Assembly (NCBI GenBank): GCA_018257865.1
Contig: JAEUBA010000016.1
Span: 248,001 to 312,000, forward strand
DNA from: Stereocaulon alpinum
Lineage: Eukaryota; Ascomycota; Lecanoromycetes; Lecanorales; Stereocaulaceae
Reading direction: 5' to 3'
Length of the DNA stretch: 64,000 nucleotides
A model generated the notes under the pieces. That model was not told the DNA's origin and searched no databases. It saw nothing but the letters and a program-made list of their open reading frames with translations. Both the position numbers and the translations under genes were made by a program. Of the stretch, positions 21,205-32,433 are shown piece after piece. How positions within the stretch are numbered: position 1 is the stretch's first letter; the number at the start of each line of letters is the position of its first letter.

Positions 21205-23024
21205 GTTTGCCGATAGTGATGATATCTCCAGTTGTTGGAAAGGCGCAGGAGAAATTGTGGACAGATGGAAAGACTCGAAGGCAATACGTATGTGCGCAAA
21301 AGCACTGCCTTGTCGTGTAACAATGGCACCTTACGTTCTCCAGATATAAACAACGCCGTCGTCGAGGGACTGATACTGCCCCTCACTCTCTCTAATATTG
21401 TATAAACAGAGCCCCCAACTTGCCCCACTCAATTGTGCATGTTCATCGGAGGAGAAGTGAATGAGAATGGCTGCAGGAAAGTTGGAGAGCTCCCGACCCC
21501 AGGCTCATCGATATGCTCTAGCTAAAATTGGCCATGTAAAATTAAAATACTTGCACCGTCAACGAGCAGAAACAAGCGAACAGTAAGTAGGACGCCGGGT
21601 GCATCTACACCGTAATTTAAGAGCGGAGAAACCCCTGTGCGCCGCGTGGGACGGCGCTCCCTAGGGCCTAATCCTGGGCTGATCTTCCAAATTTAGTGGG
21701 ATTCTCTGGAGGTAAGCGATCCGCTGATAAACCTAGGGCATGTTCCTAGAAGTTCCCCAAATTCATGAATCAGTAAGAATTTGTCGCTTACACACAATCG
21801 CGCCATCAAGACTGACCAATGGCGCTACATTCCCCTTAGGTAATCACCATGATTAGGAGTAATATCGAAGCTTTGTAAACTGGAGTGCAGGCGGCTCAAG
21901 ACATATGTCAGTTTGCCAAGCTTAGAGGATGGCTGCATCTCCTAGGCCTACCAACCTTACGATGGATCAAGGTTACGATGATAGCCACACCGGTAAGAAG
22001 GTGTCGGAACGGGTGGTACCAAGTGGATTGCCCTGTGTGTAACTGAACTCAAATGAACAGTAGGCACCATTTGCCCTGCCCATAAAGCTTGAACGCCTCG
22101 CAGTCTCGATTCACCGTTGAGGGGAAGTTTTAGTCGCAGTTTTAGTAATTTCGGAATTTGGTTCGACAGCCGACATCTCGATGATCCCAAGCTAGTGATG
22201 TGGCTTGCCGCAAGTCTCCTATTAGAAAACAGCAACTCCATCATGAGGCTTGAGCCAGTGTGGTGGAACGTGCGCTCCGCCAACAAGAACAAAAAGTACC
22301 CAAACTCAATCAGCGTAATGTGCTGCATGATGGATGATAGACGATGCGGGAACCCGATATTATCTAGCTGCATGCTATGCTGATTGGAGACTCGCTTGTT
22401 CGAATGCCCACTCCCGCGCATGGAACGTAGAACGAGAAGGCGTTGGAGATTTGTGTGGATGTTGGACATATTGCACATCTCAGTCATGCAGGTACACACA
22501 TATTGCGCGAGACTTCCAGGCGGTTTCAGGCCCTCCAGCGGTCGACAGCCGTTGCGCAAACTCTGTTCCAGACTAGTCGTTCATATTAGCCATTTCAAGC
22601 ATCGATCCCGTTGACGCATGAAATCATGCTGTTAGATCCGCGAGAAGTTCTCGTGCTGGCTTAGATTGACTGTGATATTGCACTAGCATCATAGCATCAG
22701 AGGTGTCCCGCATGTTCAGTGACTACCTCTTGATAGCCAAGCTCCTGGACCCCTCGTTACCTCAATCAACATAACACTGAAGCACAGGTTCACTTCAAAC
22801 TAACACACGGCAACTGACGGCGAAGGCTGCGGATCGTGGAGCCTTAATTTGCTGGCTTGGGCCTCCTTTCACTGGACCTGACCCGACCGTCACGCGACCA
22901 GGATGATTCCTTCAACGTGAGATAGATTAAAGTCACTGGCGACTGATCAACGATTCTAACCTTTGCAGGTCTCTCCTGGACACTCTTCCCACGACCAGTA
23001 GAGATTGAGAAAGAGCCGTCTAAA
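21205..23024. promoter_or_regulatory. Divergent intergenic region of module A
   Basis: About 1.8 kb between the starts of the permease (minus) and the rhodopsin-domain gene (plus). It must hold both promoters. A 200-codon minus-strand frame (21957-22559) has no recognisable motif and I do not call it. No TATA or operator sequence can be assigned. Confidence 0.45.
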
Positions 23025-24354
23025 ATGAGCTCGGTATCGAATCTAACCACAACGGATGGTCCACTATGGGATCAGCCCGCAAACCATGGCCCCGTGGTCA
23101 GTGTTATGACATGGCTGCTCATCGTCATAGCGTTTCTTGCAGTCCTGGCTAGGATATTGACAAGGCTTGTGGTCGTGCACACGATTCGATTTGACGACAT
23201 GTCCATGCTTTTAGCATTGGTGAGAGACATCCTGTTGGGGATTTCGTTATGCAGCATACTGATGGAGTCACATCCAGCTGTTTGCTGTGGGACAATCGAT
23301 AGCAATATCTCTCCAAATTGCTGCTGGTCTAGGCCGGCCAATCGGTCTACTCTCTTCCTCGCAGATAATGCGATTTGAAATGGTTAGTCATGACCGTATC
23401 GATCAGGGTGTCCGGATACTGACCGGCTCAGAACGCATATGCCGCCGATATCTTATACACTGTGGCATTGACTCTGACTAAAGCATCTGTGATATTGTAC
23501 CTTCAAAGTCTGACACCTGTTCGAGGACAGCAAGCTGCAAACTACGCCCTTGGCGGCGTCACTGGGTTGTGGGCTCTTTCCTCGATTCTCGTATTTGCGT
23601 TCAAATGTCGCCTTCCAAGTACATGGGAATTTATAAACGGCAAATGCATCGATCTTGTTGCCTTCTGGATCTATTTCGACATCATGAACATTCTTACCGA
23701 TTTGGCGTTGATCGCAATACCATTCTGGATCCTTGGGAGCTTGCAGATGCGCACACGACGGAAAGTCGTCATCCTGATCTGCTTCTCCGCCCGCATATTG
23801 TGAGTCGTCCATGTCTTTCTTGATAAGCCTCTAGCTGACTTTGGTATTGTAGTACTGTAATTGCTACAGCCATAAAGATATATTACACTCAAAGCCGAAC
23901 ATCCGGCTCGAAGAATCTCACATTCGACCTGTGGCAAGTTGTACTCTGGACAGAGATCGTCCAAGCTCTTTCCCTCATCACAGCCTGCATACCCTACCTC
24001 AAACCATTCCTCGAAGCCTTAGAAACAGGCATGATCCGCGCAGACGGAGGGGCCACGACCCGTAAAGGTCTCGGCGACTACAGCAGCAGTCAGGGGTCGC
24101 GGGGATATCAAAAACATTCGTCCAGCGATAATGGGAAGAAGCGGCGCAGTCGTGAGCCACAATCGCAAAATAACGATAGCATAGCATTGGGGAGCTTCCA
24201 CCCGGGGGACATGAAAACTCAGACAGCTACTATCTCAGCAAAAGGTCGTGGCCTGGAGTCCGATGCGGACAGTCAGTCAAGCCAGTCAAAGATCATCAAG
24301 AAACAGATCGATTGGACTTTGACAGATGACCCGAGAGTAGCGCACGCCGTGTAA
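23025..24354 (+). CDS. Rhodopsin-domain (7-TM) integral membrane protein, module copy A
   Basis: Exons 23025-23219, 23278-23382, 23432-23799, 23853-24354; introns of 49-58 nt; 389 aa, TAA stop. The family is the fungal rhodopsin-domain proteins (SAT4/PTH11-like seven-helix proteins without a retinal-binding lysine signature that I can see). Motifs: TWLLIVIAFLAVLARILTRL, IRFDDMSMLLAL, YAADILYTVALTLTKASVILYLQSLTP, FDIMNILTDLALIAIPFWIL, then WTEIVQALSLITACIPYLKPFLEALETGM. About 95 C-terminal residues form a Ser/Gly/Gln-rich cytosolic tail. It is homologous to the protein at 50491-51813: exon 2 is 105 nt in both, and exon 3 (368 nt) equals exons 3 plus 4 of the paralogue (225 + 143). Role unknown; sensing is a guess from the fold. 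Confidence 0.87.
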
Positions 24355-25544
24355 GATATTGTGATGTAAGGCTGGGAATGATAATGTATGGGATATGTAC
24401 CAGGGTCGATGTGTACAATACAAAATCCGGGCAAGGCATGGAGTTCTTGAACCTGGGAAAAGCATAGAACCTTGTTCAAACATGGGTCGACTTACTCAGG
24501 CGCATGCACTTCGTGCATAACTAATTTCAGACTCAAGGGCCAACGCAGAGCTTCTTCGCTCACCTGGGTAACTTAAACAAGTAGTGTGAGGAAGATAGTC
24601 CTCACATGAGGTGGGGTTCCGATCTTGATGATGGATCTGCTCCATCCCTACGCCGCGCTGAGACGCGGGTAGCTGAAGGATTGTGGATTTGTCTCATGTC
24701 CGGAACGGCTAAGCGCGGTTCTTGAGACTCTTGAGTATAGGATCATTTGTGAGACGCGCAGTCTGGTGAAGCATGCCTGAAGGGAACCGGCTGACTGAGA
24801 AGACTCCAGATTTGAGGCAGTGGTCGGAAATCCTTGCCATGTAATACATGCATGATTAATCCTTCGTCCACTCAAAGGTCTGTGCTGGTGATAATGGTCA
24901 AGATGGGAGGATGTTGCGCTTTCAGTCTCTGATATGGCAAACATTCAGCTCTGCATGGAATGAGTGTGGAAAGAGCCACTCGCTCGACCTCCCACTTTTG
25001 AACATTTGAAATACCTGCTACGATTACGGCTTCCTACTTCCATACTGACGTGAATGATTGGCTACGTGATGACAATTGTTCATAGTGCTCCCTGAAATAC
25101 GGTGTGAGGCTTTGGCAATCAAGTTTGCCTATTCGGTTCCTCCGCGGCATTAGGTATGCATGTTGGACAGTTCATCGAGAATTAGGAAGAATGCTTGGAA
25201 GCTATGATGTTTATTCATCAAAATGATGTTGTTGTTAAAATAGAGTTCATAAGAACGATGAGGCTTTGAACCTAAATAAGGACTGTACCAAGGTTTGATG
25301 GTGCAATGCTAGATGCTTCACGGAACTACCTTAGGTGGCAACCTCTGCGTCATGCAGTACTAGCCGCGCATAAATGGACCATACTAAAGTTGCATAGATT
25401 TAGAGGCCATACTTCATTGCGAGGTTTTCAACTCGGGGTATATGAAAAGAAAGATATAGAAAGTAGTGACTCGATGCGACAAAGAATTCTTCCTCCCAAA
25501 TCTTCTCCAGCTATCCATGAAATTGCTCATTGGAAAGGTATCCA
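24355..25544. other. Intergenic, no gene recognised
   Basis: About 1.2 kb between two convergent genes. No supported coding region or RNA gene. Confidence 0.4.
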
Positions 25545-27484
25545 TTACTGCACCACACGTTTCTCGTCGCTTGAACCACCCAAAGAACCCGCCTTGTTGT
25601 CGCTCTCTACACCCACAATGAGCTGCACATTGTTCCTCGGCCCGATATAGTAATGTCGTCCAGCGGCATACCAGTATCCGATTGAGAAGATGGCGACGGC
25701 AGCAATGAGTACGACGACGTAGTTCATCTGAGGCAAATTAGCTATTAGGCACGGTAGGCGAGAGGGGTTTGGAGTGCTTACATTTCGAGGGGTAACGGGT
25801 CGAATGGTAGGCATTATATATATGATCGTCACAAAGGAAGTCCAGATAATCGACCAAATATTAATAGGGACACTGAGCTTGCCAAGATGGAAGGGACCAC
25901 GCTCGAATTTACCAAAGGCCAACTTGCAAATGATGGGAATGCAGTAGGACCAGTCTAGTGCAATAGCAGTAAGGTTGAATATAGCGGCAATGGCGGTGTA
26001 TGATCCAAGACCAATCAGATTGATGCAAACACAGCAAACGCAGAAGAGCCACACTGCGATGATGGGTGTATTGGTTCTCTTGTTGATCTTGTACCAGATC
26101 CGGGAACCTGGCAGCATCTCGTCGCGAGAGTAAGCCCAGATGGTGCGAGCACCGGCTTGGATGGCTGTCATGGCTGTGAAGTTGAGGATGAAGCAGGCTG
26201 CTACTGTAAAGAAGATGCCTCCTTTGCGGCCAATGACATCGTAGAAAATTTGTGCGACGGGCTGAACGACTACATTGCCCAGGGTATGCGTTGGGTCTCC
26301 TGAGACGTAAGCTAGGACAATTGTGAAGAGCCAGCCACCGATCCAGGTGAAGCCTAAGGCAATAGCAATGGACCAAGGTGCTTTGATCTCGGGGTCCTTA
26401 ATTTCTTCTGCGATATGTGCTGTAGCCTTGATTCATGCGAAGTCAGTTTTGCTTGTTCAAGATAGGGATTGATTTAGAGGGGCGACTTAAGAGCCGGGAA
26501 TTGCCTCCCGCTCAATAATCGGCATAGAGAAGAAACACCTGGTTGACGAAAAATAACTCACATCGTAATCAGTCATGGTCCAGGAGGCGGCAAGGAAACC
26601 GAAGATAAAGGACCAGCCTGTAGGCGTCCAGCCCGAACTGTTGGCAACAGTAGTCCATGTGTAGGAAGAAGTATGCTTGTAGTCGCACAAGGCTAAAAGA
26701 GTAACGCAGCAGGAAAAGAGAACTGCGAGATGGAAGATGACATATGTTTTGGTCATCTTCTCAAGTGCAGCAGTGTTTAGACTGTTGAGGGTTGCATGCA
26801 AGGTGGTAAAAGCAGCCATGACTCCAACAGTCTGACGATCTGTGGGCACGTAGCCCTGGAAGTCACCGGCCATTGAGACAGCAGCAAGAAGCAATTGTGC
26901 ACAGCCGTATTCTGTGGATGCGGCTCCAGCGATTTGACCGAGGAGATTCAGCCAACCGGTCACCCAAGCTATCTCGGGCACCCATTGCGGTGGGGCCAGG
27001 TATTTGCAGGTGAAGTATAAACCTCCTGAAGTTGGGTATGCTGAGACGAGTTCGGCGACAGATAGGGCAATGCAGTAGCATCCAAAGCCTGAGATCAGCC
27101 AACACCAGACCGCCGAAGCGGCACCTCCAGCCTCGAATGGGTATATGAAGGTGGTGGAGACACTGGCAAAGAGGCCTGAGATGGAGAGAGCGAAGGAGAT
27201 GGTCGAAAGCCAGGAGAACTCTCGCTTGTACACCTAGAACTCGATGTGGGTGGTTAGCAGGCGTTGATGGGTAGAGTGGGGGTGTCGCTGACCTGAGAGT
27301 AACCCATCTCAGCCAGTCTACGATCATCAGCACTGAGAGCAGAACCCTCGACAATGGCCGCTGGAGTCTCCTCGACGACGACAGAAGACTTGCGCCTGTT
27401 GAATGCAGAATGGCGTCTTCCTGTGTGCTTGTCGTCTATGCCAGAGATCTCCGCATCTCTCGTGATGCCAGTGGTTGAATCCAT
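25545..27484 (-). CDS. APC-superfamily permease (GABA-permease-like)
   Basis: Exons 27484-27293, 27233-26562, 26426-25782, 25727-25545; introns of 59, 135 and 54 nt; 563 aa. The last intron is a multiple of three without a stop, but it has good donor and acceptor and interrupts TM11-12 (PVTPRN|MNYVVV). Motifs: RRLAEMGYSQ|VYKREFSWLSTISFALSI at the N-terminus, ELVSAYPTSGGLYFTCKYL, WVTGWLNLLGQIAG, SWTMTDYD|ATAHIAEEIKDPEI, IWAYSRDEMLPGS, DWSYCIPIICKL. These place it with fungal GABA/amino acid permeases (UGA4-like); the substrate is inferred only. It differs from the two module permeases in motif and intron pattern, so it is a separate subfamily. It is convergent with the rhodopsin-domain gene. 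Confidence 0.9.
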
Positions 27485-28110
27485 GATGACAAGTTCTCAC
27501 GAAGAGGCTCTCATGCAATTGAATCGCTGTAAAGTCCTGCTTATGTGTATATATGTGTGTATACCTTATGAGTATGAGTATGAGTGAGATTTTGCAACGG
27601 GGCGGGAGAACGGATTGGGCAAAGCCTTTAAGCTGTTGACCCAGGGCCTCGGTCGGTACCGCCAAGATTACCTGCTGCGCTAAATCCCCCCACTATACCC
27701 CCTCCTATCATAGCGTTATCTTAGCGCTATCTTAGTTGGCCCCGCTCGCGTGTCTCGCTGCCTTTTCGTCCTAGTAAGGCGGCGCTAGGCGAATGTTCTC
27801 GTGGTCCGGGACTTCTGGGGCGTAGTGTTGTAGTGACGATTGGATGGAGGTCTAGATGTGTAACTAGGATCACGAGCCCGTCAATTCTAATCACAACGTC
27901 CCACTAATTCGCAACTCAACTATTTAGGAGGCGACTTCGACGTTGTTGAACCCATATTGCCATTGATTATCCCGTTACCACATCTAGCTAATGAGCATAG
28001 CTATGAAAATTACAGCAAATGACATGCTCTAAAGGAGTGTATGAGCGGCAATCACAACTCCAAACGCCGTAACCTTGTTATACTCAACCTTCCTAGACCC
28101 TTCATCCTCC
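27485..28110. other. Intergenic, no gene recognised
   Basis: About 600 bp, probably containing the permease promoter. A tandem agcgctatctta-like duplication is visible near 27712-27735. No gene. Confidence 0.4.
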
Positions 28111-28545
28111 CTAGCAATAGTCGTTCTCACCATATGGTATAAATTGCTGAACGCTGAGCCACGTCTGCCCACTAGCCAGCTGAGGTTGGAAACAGGAGTT
28201 TGCACCCTGCGCATCCATTGCATCTGCATCGGGCCTAGGCGTCTCTTTTTGTGCAGCCAGCTTGCATGCGTTATCAGTGTACACAGTGAGGCCCTCGAGA
28301 CCGTCGCCTGAGCTTCCATCCTAAGAGCCCCAGTTGATACCAACGTTATCGGAAGCTACCAGGCCTGTTAGATTAGTGCAGCCTAGGTACTTGATGTCGA
28401 TGGTTTTGCTGCCGTCGACGAGCGTTGTGCACGTGTTGTCGGTATAGAAGCCGATGTTACCAAAGCCATCGCCGCGCTTGAACATGGAAGGGGCGGCCAA
28501 GGCGCTGGCGCTGAAGGCGAGAAGGGCGATAGTTTGGAATTGCAT
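28111..28545 (-). CDS. Small cysteine-containing secreted protein with in-frame TAG
   Basis: ATG at 28545. Signal peptide MQFQTIALLAFSASALA, then FGNIGFYTDNTCTTLVDG and IKYLGCTNLTG. The frame meets TAG at 28321-28323 after 74 codons, but the same frame continues for 70 more codons with matching character: DGSSGDGLEGLTVYTDNACKLA, GANSCFQPQL, and ends PYGENDYC before TAG at 28111. YTDNTC and YTDNAC form an internal repeat, and the cysteines fit a disulfide-stabilised extracellular protein. Explanations: a 39-nt intron (28321-28359, GTAGCT...CTCTTAG) removing the stop and giving 131 aa; a recent nonsense mutation; or readthrough. The intron would be shorter than any other here. Typical of fungal small secreted proteins or effectors; function unknown. 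Confidence 0.65.
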
Positions 28546-29252
28546 GTTGAACTAGTGAGGGAATGGGAAATGATGAGAGCGATTGGTTTTGGAAGAAGCT
28601 TGACCGGTGGTAATTATCAAGATGTCGTATGAAGTGGCTAGTTGTAGCTAGGAAGATTGGATGGCCCACCGGGTATATATGCCTAGGACATGGAGGACTC
28701 CCCAGGCCTAATTCGTCCCAAGACATTAATTGAGTAGACATAGAACTTTCCAAACAGCTTCAACATTCCAAAGCGTCGACAATGACTTCTTTGAGGATTT
28801 TGTTGGCTGATCCCCTTTCCGGTGCTTTGTTCCACACAAATGCAAGTTCTTGTCGCTCCTCGAGCCTTTGGCCCTTGGTTGTACGCTTCTTCAAACCCCA
28901 GCCGGGCGCTGTTGTTTGGGAAGCACTTCGCTATATGCCAATGGCCTATTGAGTCATGATTCTGACCTTCCGAGGTGGGTAGCTTGTTCTATTTCCATCC
29001 CATGAACACCCTAGAAAGCCTCGATGGAAAATTACGAAGGTACATGAACTGAATTCTTCTTTTCCAACGGTCGTTCCAAGCTGTGTTTTTTTTCCAGCAT
29101 GACATGGTCAGCCAGACCAGTAGCCAATTAGAGATCGACGGCCTAGTGTACATCAAAAAAGCGCTGTACATCTTTGGTTGACTGTAAGGGCCATGAAGCC
29201 GACGGAGCTCAATATATCTGAGTGTTCCCATCCGAATGTCAGTGGTCTGATG
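28546..29252. other. Intergenic, no gene recognised
   Basis: About 700 bp with no supported gene; presumably the promoter of the secreted protein gene and the 3' flank of the F-box-like gene. Confidence 0.4.
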
Positions 29253-30077
29253 CTAGAAATTAGCTTCGAGACCAAGTTGCGTTTGGAGTACGTCCGAGGC
29301 GCTGATGTGATCACAGCCATCCTCATCAATATTTTGCATCGCTGGCCATGTGGCCACTACTTTATCAAAGAGCTGGGGCCAAAGTTCCAGACCTAGCACC
29401 TCGACTTTCATCGGCCTGCCCATGGCAAAGCCTTTCTCTATGGACCTGAGTGCCTTGATTTGCATGTCGCAGCAACCTTCGATGCATGTGCTACCTCGGA
29501 AGTCAAAGATGATCTTGTTGAGTGAAAGGTTCTTCAGCACATATAATGCCTTCCGGGGCCAGACTACGTCTCCTAGGCGGTCATTGTATGCTAAATGCAG
29601 GTTCTCCTTGAAAGACTCTTCCTCAGGCCAGCAAGCGTCACCATAGGCTCTCTCGGGAAAGAGCATTTCGTCTCTTATAAGGTCCAGGTGTTTGTCCAAG
29701 ACAATCCCTCTATCGTATCTGGTCATATCCGACCCATCCAAGGCCAATACGACCGACTTCACCCAAGCTTTACGTAAGTCGTTGTGCAAACTGCGCTTGA
29801 AGAAACGGATTGTCAAGTCGCAAGCTGGTAAGACAAAAGTATTTCGCTGGTACAACATTGGCTCAGCTTCCTCATGGACGGCCCTAGAAACACGGAGAAG
29901 TGGTACCCAAGGCTCCTCACAGCCTGACAGCTCCAAGCTAGTTTCTTCGTCATCGTAGTCGTACTCATATTCGTCGTATCGCTCGGCGTATGTATATGGG
30001 AAGACTTTTCCGACTACGAGGCATCGCGCGTATATCATCTGGCGGACTTCCAAGGGCAGGCGGAATAATGAAGACAT
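29253..30077 (-). CDS. F-box/2EXR-like protein
   Basis: Single exon, 274 aa, ATG at 30077 (MSSLFRLPLEVRQMIYARCLVV). The opening LPLEVRQMIY is the signature of fungal 2EXR/F-box-like proteins, which may act as substrate adaptors for SCF ubiquitin ligases or have unknown roles. An acidic stretch (residues about 35-50, EYEYDYDDEE) follows, then PLLRVSRAVHEEAEPMLYQRNTF, the second conserved element of this family. The C-terminal half has no repeats I can name. Upstream frame extension without ATG exists, but the domain starts right at this ATG. Confidence 0.7.
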   Translation of the reverse strand: MSSLFRLPLEVRQMIYARCLVVGKVFPYTYAERYDEYEYDYDDEETSLELSGCEEPWVPLLRVSRAVHEEAEPMLYQRNTFVLPACDLTIRFFKRSLHNDLRKAWVKSVVLALDGSDMTRYDRGIVLDKHLDLIRDEMLFPERAYGDACWPEEESFKENLHLAYNDRLGDVVWPRKALYVLKNLSLNKIIFDFRGSTCIEGCCDMQIKALRSIEKGFAMGRPMKVEVLGLELWPQLFDKVVATWPAMQNIDEDGCDHISASDVLQTQLGLEANF

Positions 30078-30143
30078 TGTGCTATGCCAATCAGCCTGTA
30101 TTTGGCACAAAGCATCATGTGACGATATAGACTAGGGCGGTAC

Positions 30144-30320
30144 TCATTGCGCCATCACAGGCGGCAAAGAGTCGTCTTCAACAAAGACTATGTTCTTGTG
30201 TCCACAACGAGTGCTTACAGTGAGGCTCGGGTAGAGACAGGGTTTGAAGAGCCTTACAAGATGTGATAGCCTTTCGCTAGCGCAGCGAGTGCAGATAGGC
30301 CTCCGCCTAGAACGTAATGG
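30144..30320 (-). CDS. Possible last exon of a small zinc-ribbon protein
   Basis: A minus-strand frame RRRPICTRCASERLSHLV...RLFKPCLYP...STRCGHKNIVFVEDD ends at TGA 30144. The pattern C-x2-C, C, CGH could bind zinc. A preceding TTCTAG acceptor is present at its 5' edge. No upstream exon with a start could be fixed, so this is tentative. Confidence 0.25.
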   Translation of the reverse strand, partial: PLRSRRRPICTRCASERLSHLVRLFKPCLYPSLTVSTRCGHKNIVFVEDDSLPPVMAQ

Positions 30321-30335
30321 GTGTGTAATTAGCAC

Positions 30336-31708
30336 GAGAGAAATCGGGATCTTCCAATAGCATGCAGAAGTGCGTGGCTCATGGGTAAAACATGCCGCGA
30401 TTCAAAATTAGGAGGTTCAAACAATGCCTGACAAGTGCAGAACAGAGCTGTTGATCCAAGCTGCACCAGTCGTAGTCCACTGCTCAAGACCGCCTCTCTG
30501 AGGGTATGCAGTTGATTCGAGACGGAATATAACGGTGTCGAACATTTGAACGATTAGTTCTATCTAACGGTAAAGGTATGTACCAGGCAAGGAAGAGACT
30601 GGGGTGGCTCGGTGGCTGAGATGATCCAGACAGCCGGCTTGGCGCCAATAATGCCAAGATACGGCAATCTCAAGATCCAACAATCCATGCACGCAGATCT
30701 TCTTTTGCACCTGTTGCACTCAACAGACTGAACTCGCAGCATGACATCAGCACAGTTCCATGGCCTGGCCGGTGGCGAGCAGGACCTTCAGCACTTCAGC
30801 ATGCTCGGCCCGGCCTTTGTTTAGCTTTCTGACCGGCATTGCTTAAAGATGGGCGGACTTGATGAGTATCGACGCCCATCCTTAGCTCTGAGCAATTGTG
30901 CATTCTCAACGTGGACTGAGTCTTATGTGAAACCCGCAAAACGCACCCTCGGATTATGACTACTATACTGTTCGCAACACAAATCACTTTCTCTCGGTGA
31001 AGTTCTCTCGACTCGCCAATGTCGTACTACATCCTGCCTGGATCATCCTATCCCTACAGCAATCACTTATCATGTAGCCGTGTTGTCTAGCCGCCTCCTG
31101 GCTTGTACGAGTCAGCTGCGCCGGTTCATGCGCATAAAGACATGGAGCATGCCATATGAATTGCTGGGTATACATAGGGAATGTTGAGTAAAGAGACGGA
31201 CTACAAGTAGATTAGGCAACCGCTTGTTGCTGGAGGTCAATTGTGGACATGGTACGACACGTCACACGAGTTAGTGGAGGAGATATATTCAGCTTGACTG
31301 TACGGGCTTGCCGTTGTGCTGGCCGCTGGATTAAACTTGTCTAAGCTCGGGTTGATGAAGGGAACCGCGGTAGTGGAGAAGGTCAACTGAATGTAGGTGG
31401 ATCGCTCTCTTGTCTTTTACACTCGTCAGACTCCGTATTCGGAGACTTCGACCATCATAGCACCTTTTACCTGTACGCCGAATCCCGAGTCAGCTCTTAT
31501 GCACCCGGACGTTCGTGGTCAAGCTACCTTCTCCCATGATACATGCATGGTTTAGCGCGAAGTGGGCTCTCAGAGAATCGGAAGATGCTTGATCTATGGC
31601 GCCTCTTTTTCATGAAAGACACGCTTGCTATCCAGTTCTCCAAAGAGAGAAGCAAAACAAAGAACGACCACAACCGTACCACATTCTACACCCTCCACCA
31701 CCATTCAT
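30336..31708. other. Intergenic, no gene recognised
   Basis: About 1.4 kb with only short unsupported frames on both strands. Confidence 0.4.
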
Positions 31709-32433
31709 TCAAGCAACAACCAACCCCTCAAACCCCTCCACAAATTTCTTCCCAACCTTAACCTCATCAGTAACCCCCCCAATCGCATTCGCCATCCACA
31801 AATGCCCACTCGTCAATGTCGCCAACTGTTTCCCCGTCTCCGTCCCCTCCTTGCCCTGATGCGGCCCATCACAACCCTCTCTCTTCCCAATAAGCACTTC
31901 CTCGTCAAGCGTCCCAGTCGTAAACCCGACTTCCTCTGGGTCCTTGTTAGAACGCCAGACGAGCGTGGAGCCGCAGCGGTTGCAGAAGCCGCGGAAAACG
32001 CTGGCAGAGGATTCGTATTCGGCGTAGGATTTCTTGATCGGCCATTCGATTTGCTTGGCTGTTGGCGATGTCAATAGGAGGGAAGGGAAATGTTTGAGGA
32101 GATGGGAGGTGGGGGGACATGGTACGTTTCACGTTGATCCAGGGACAAATCAGGGCGCCTGTCCATTTCCTGCATTGGGTGCATTGGCAGTCATGAGGCT
32201 GGTACAACAACAATATGTCAGCGTATTGGCATGCTCAGATTTAGAAGAAGAGGAAAACAAACCACAGGTGGCCACGCAGATCCCCAAGGAAAACTAAGCT
32301 CATATCTGACCTGCCCGCAAAGGCAGCCGCCAGCGAGTTTCGAGGGGTGGATATCTGGAGAGCCGTCTTGAGCCATAGCTTGAGCTTGTGGTTTGGCTGT
32401 TTGGTGAAGCGGTGGGATGTGAGAGTCTGTCAT
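31709..32433 (-). CDS. GFA-family (CENP-V/formaldehyde-activating-like) zinc enzyme
   Basis: Exons 32433-32263, 32198-32126, 32058-31709; introns of 64 and 67 nt; 197 aa. The first donor could instead be three bases earlier (32266); both keep the frame. The GFA fold is marked by GGCLCGQVRYEL (C37, C39), HDCQCTQCRKWTG (C61, C63, C66) and FCNRCGSTLVW (C107, C110), which bind two zinc ions. Family members include glutathione-dependent formaldehyde-activating enzyme, but fungal paralogues have mostly unknown substrates. The C-terminal third (TGTLDEEV, SGHLWMANAIGG) matches the family. The start could also be the internal ATG at 32376. Confidence 0.82.

Noticed and set aside
21957..22559. 200-codon minus-strand frame between permease and rhodopsin gene
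   Set aside because: No recognisable motif, no coherent splice extension, and it sits in a divergent promoter region.
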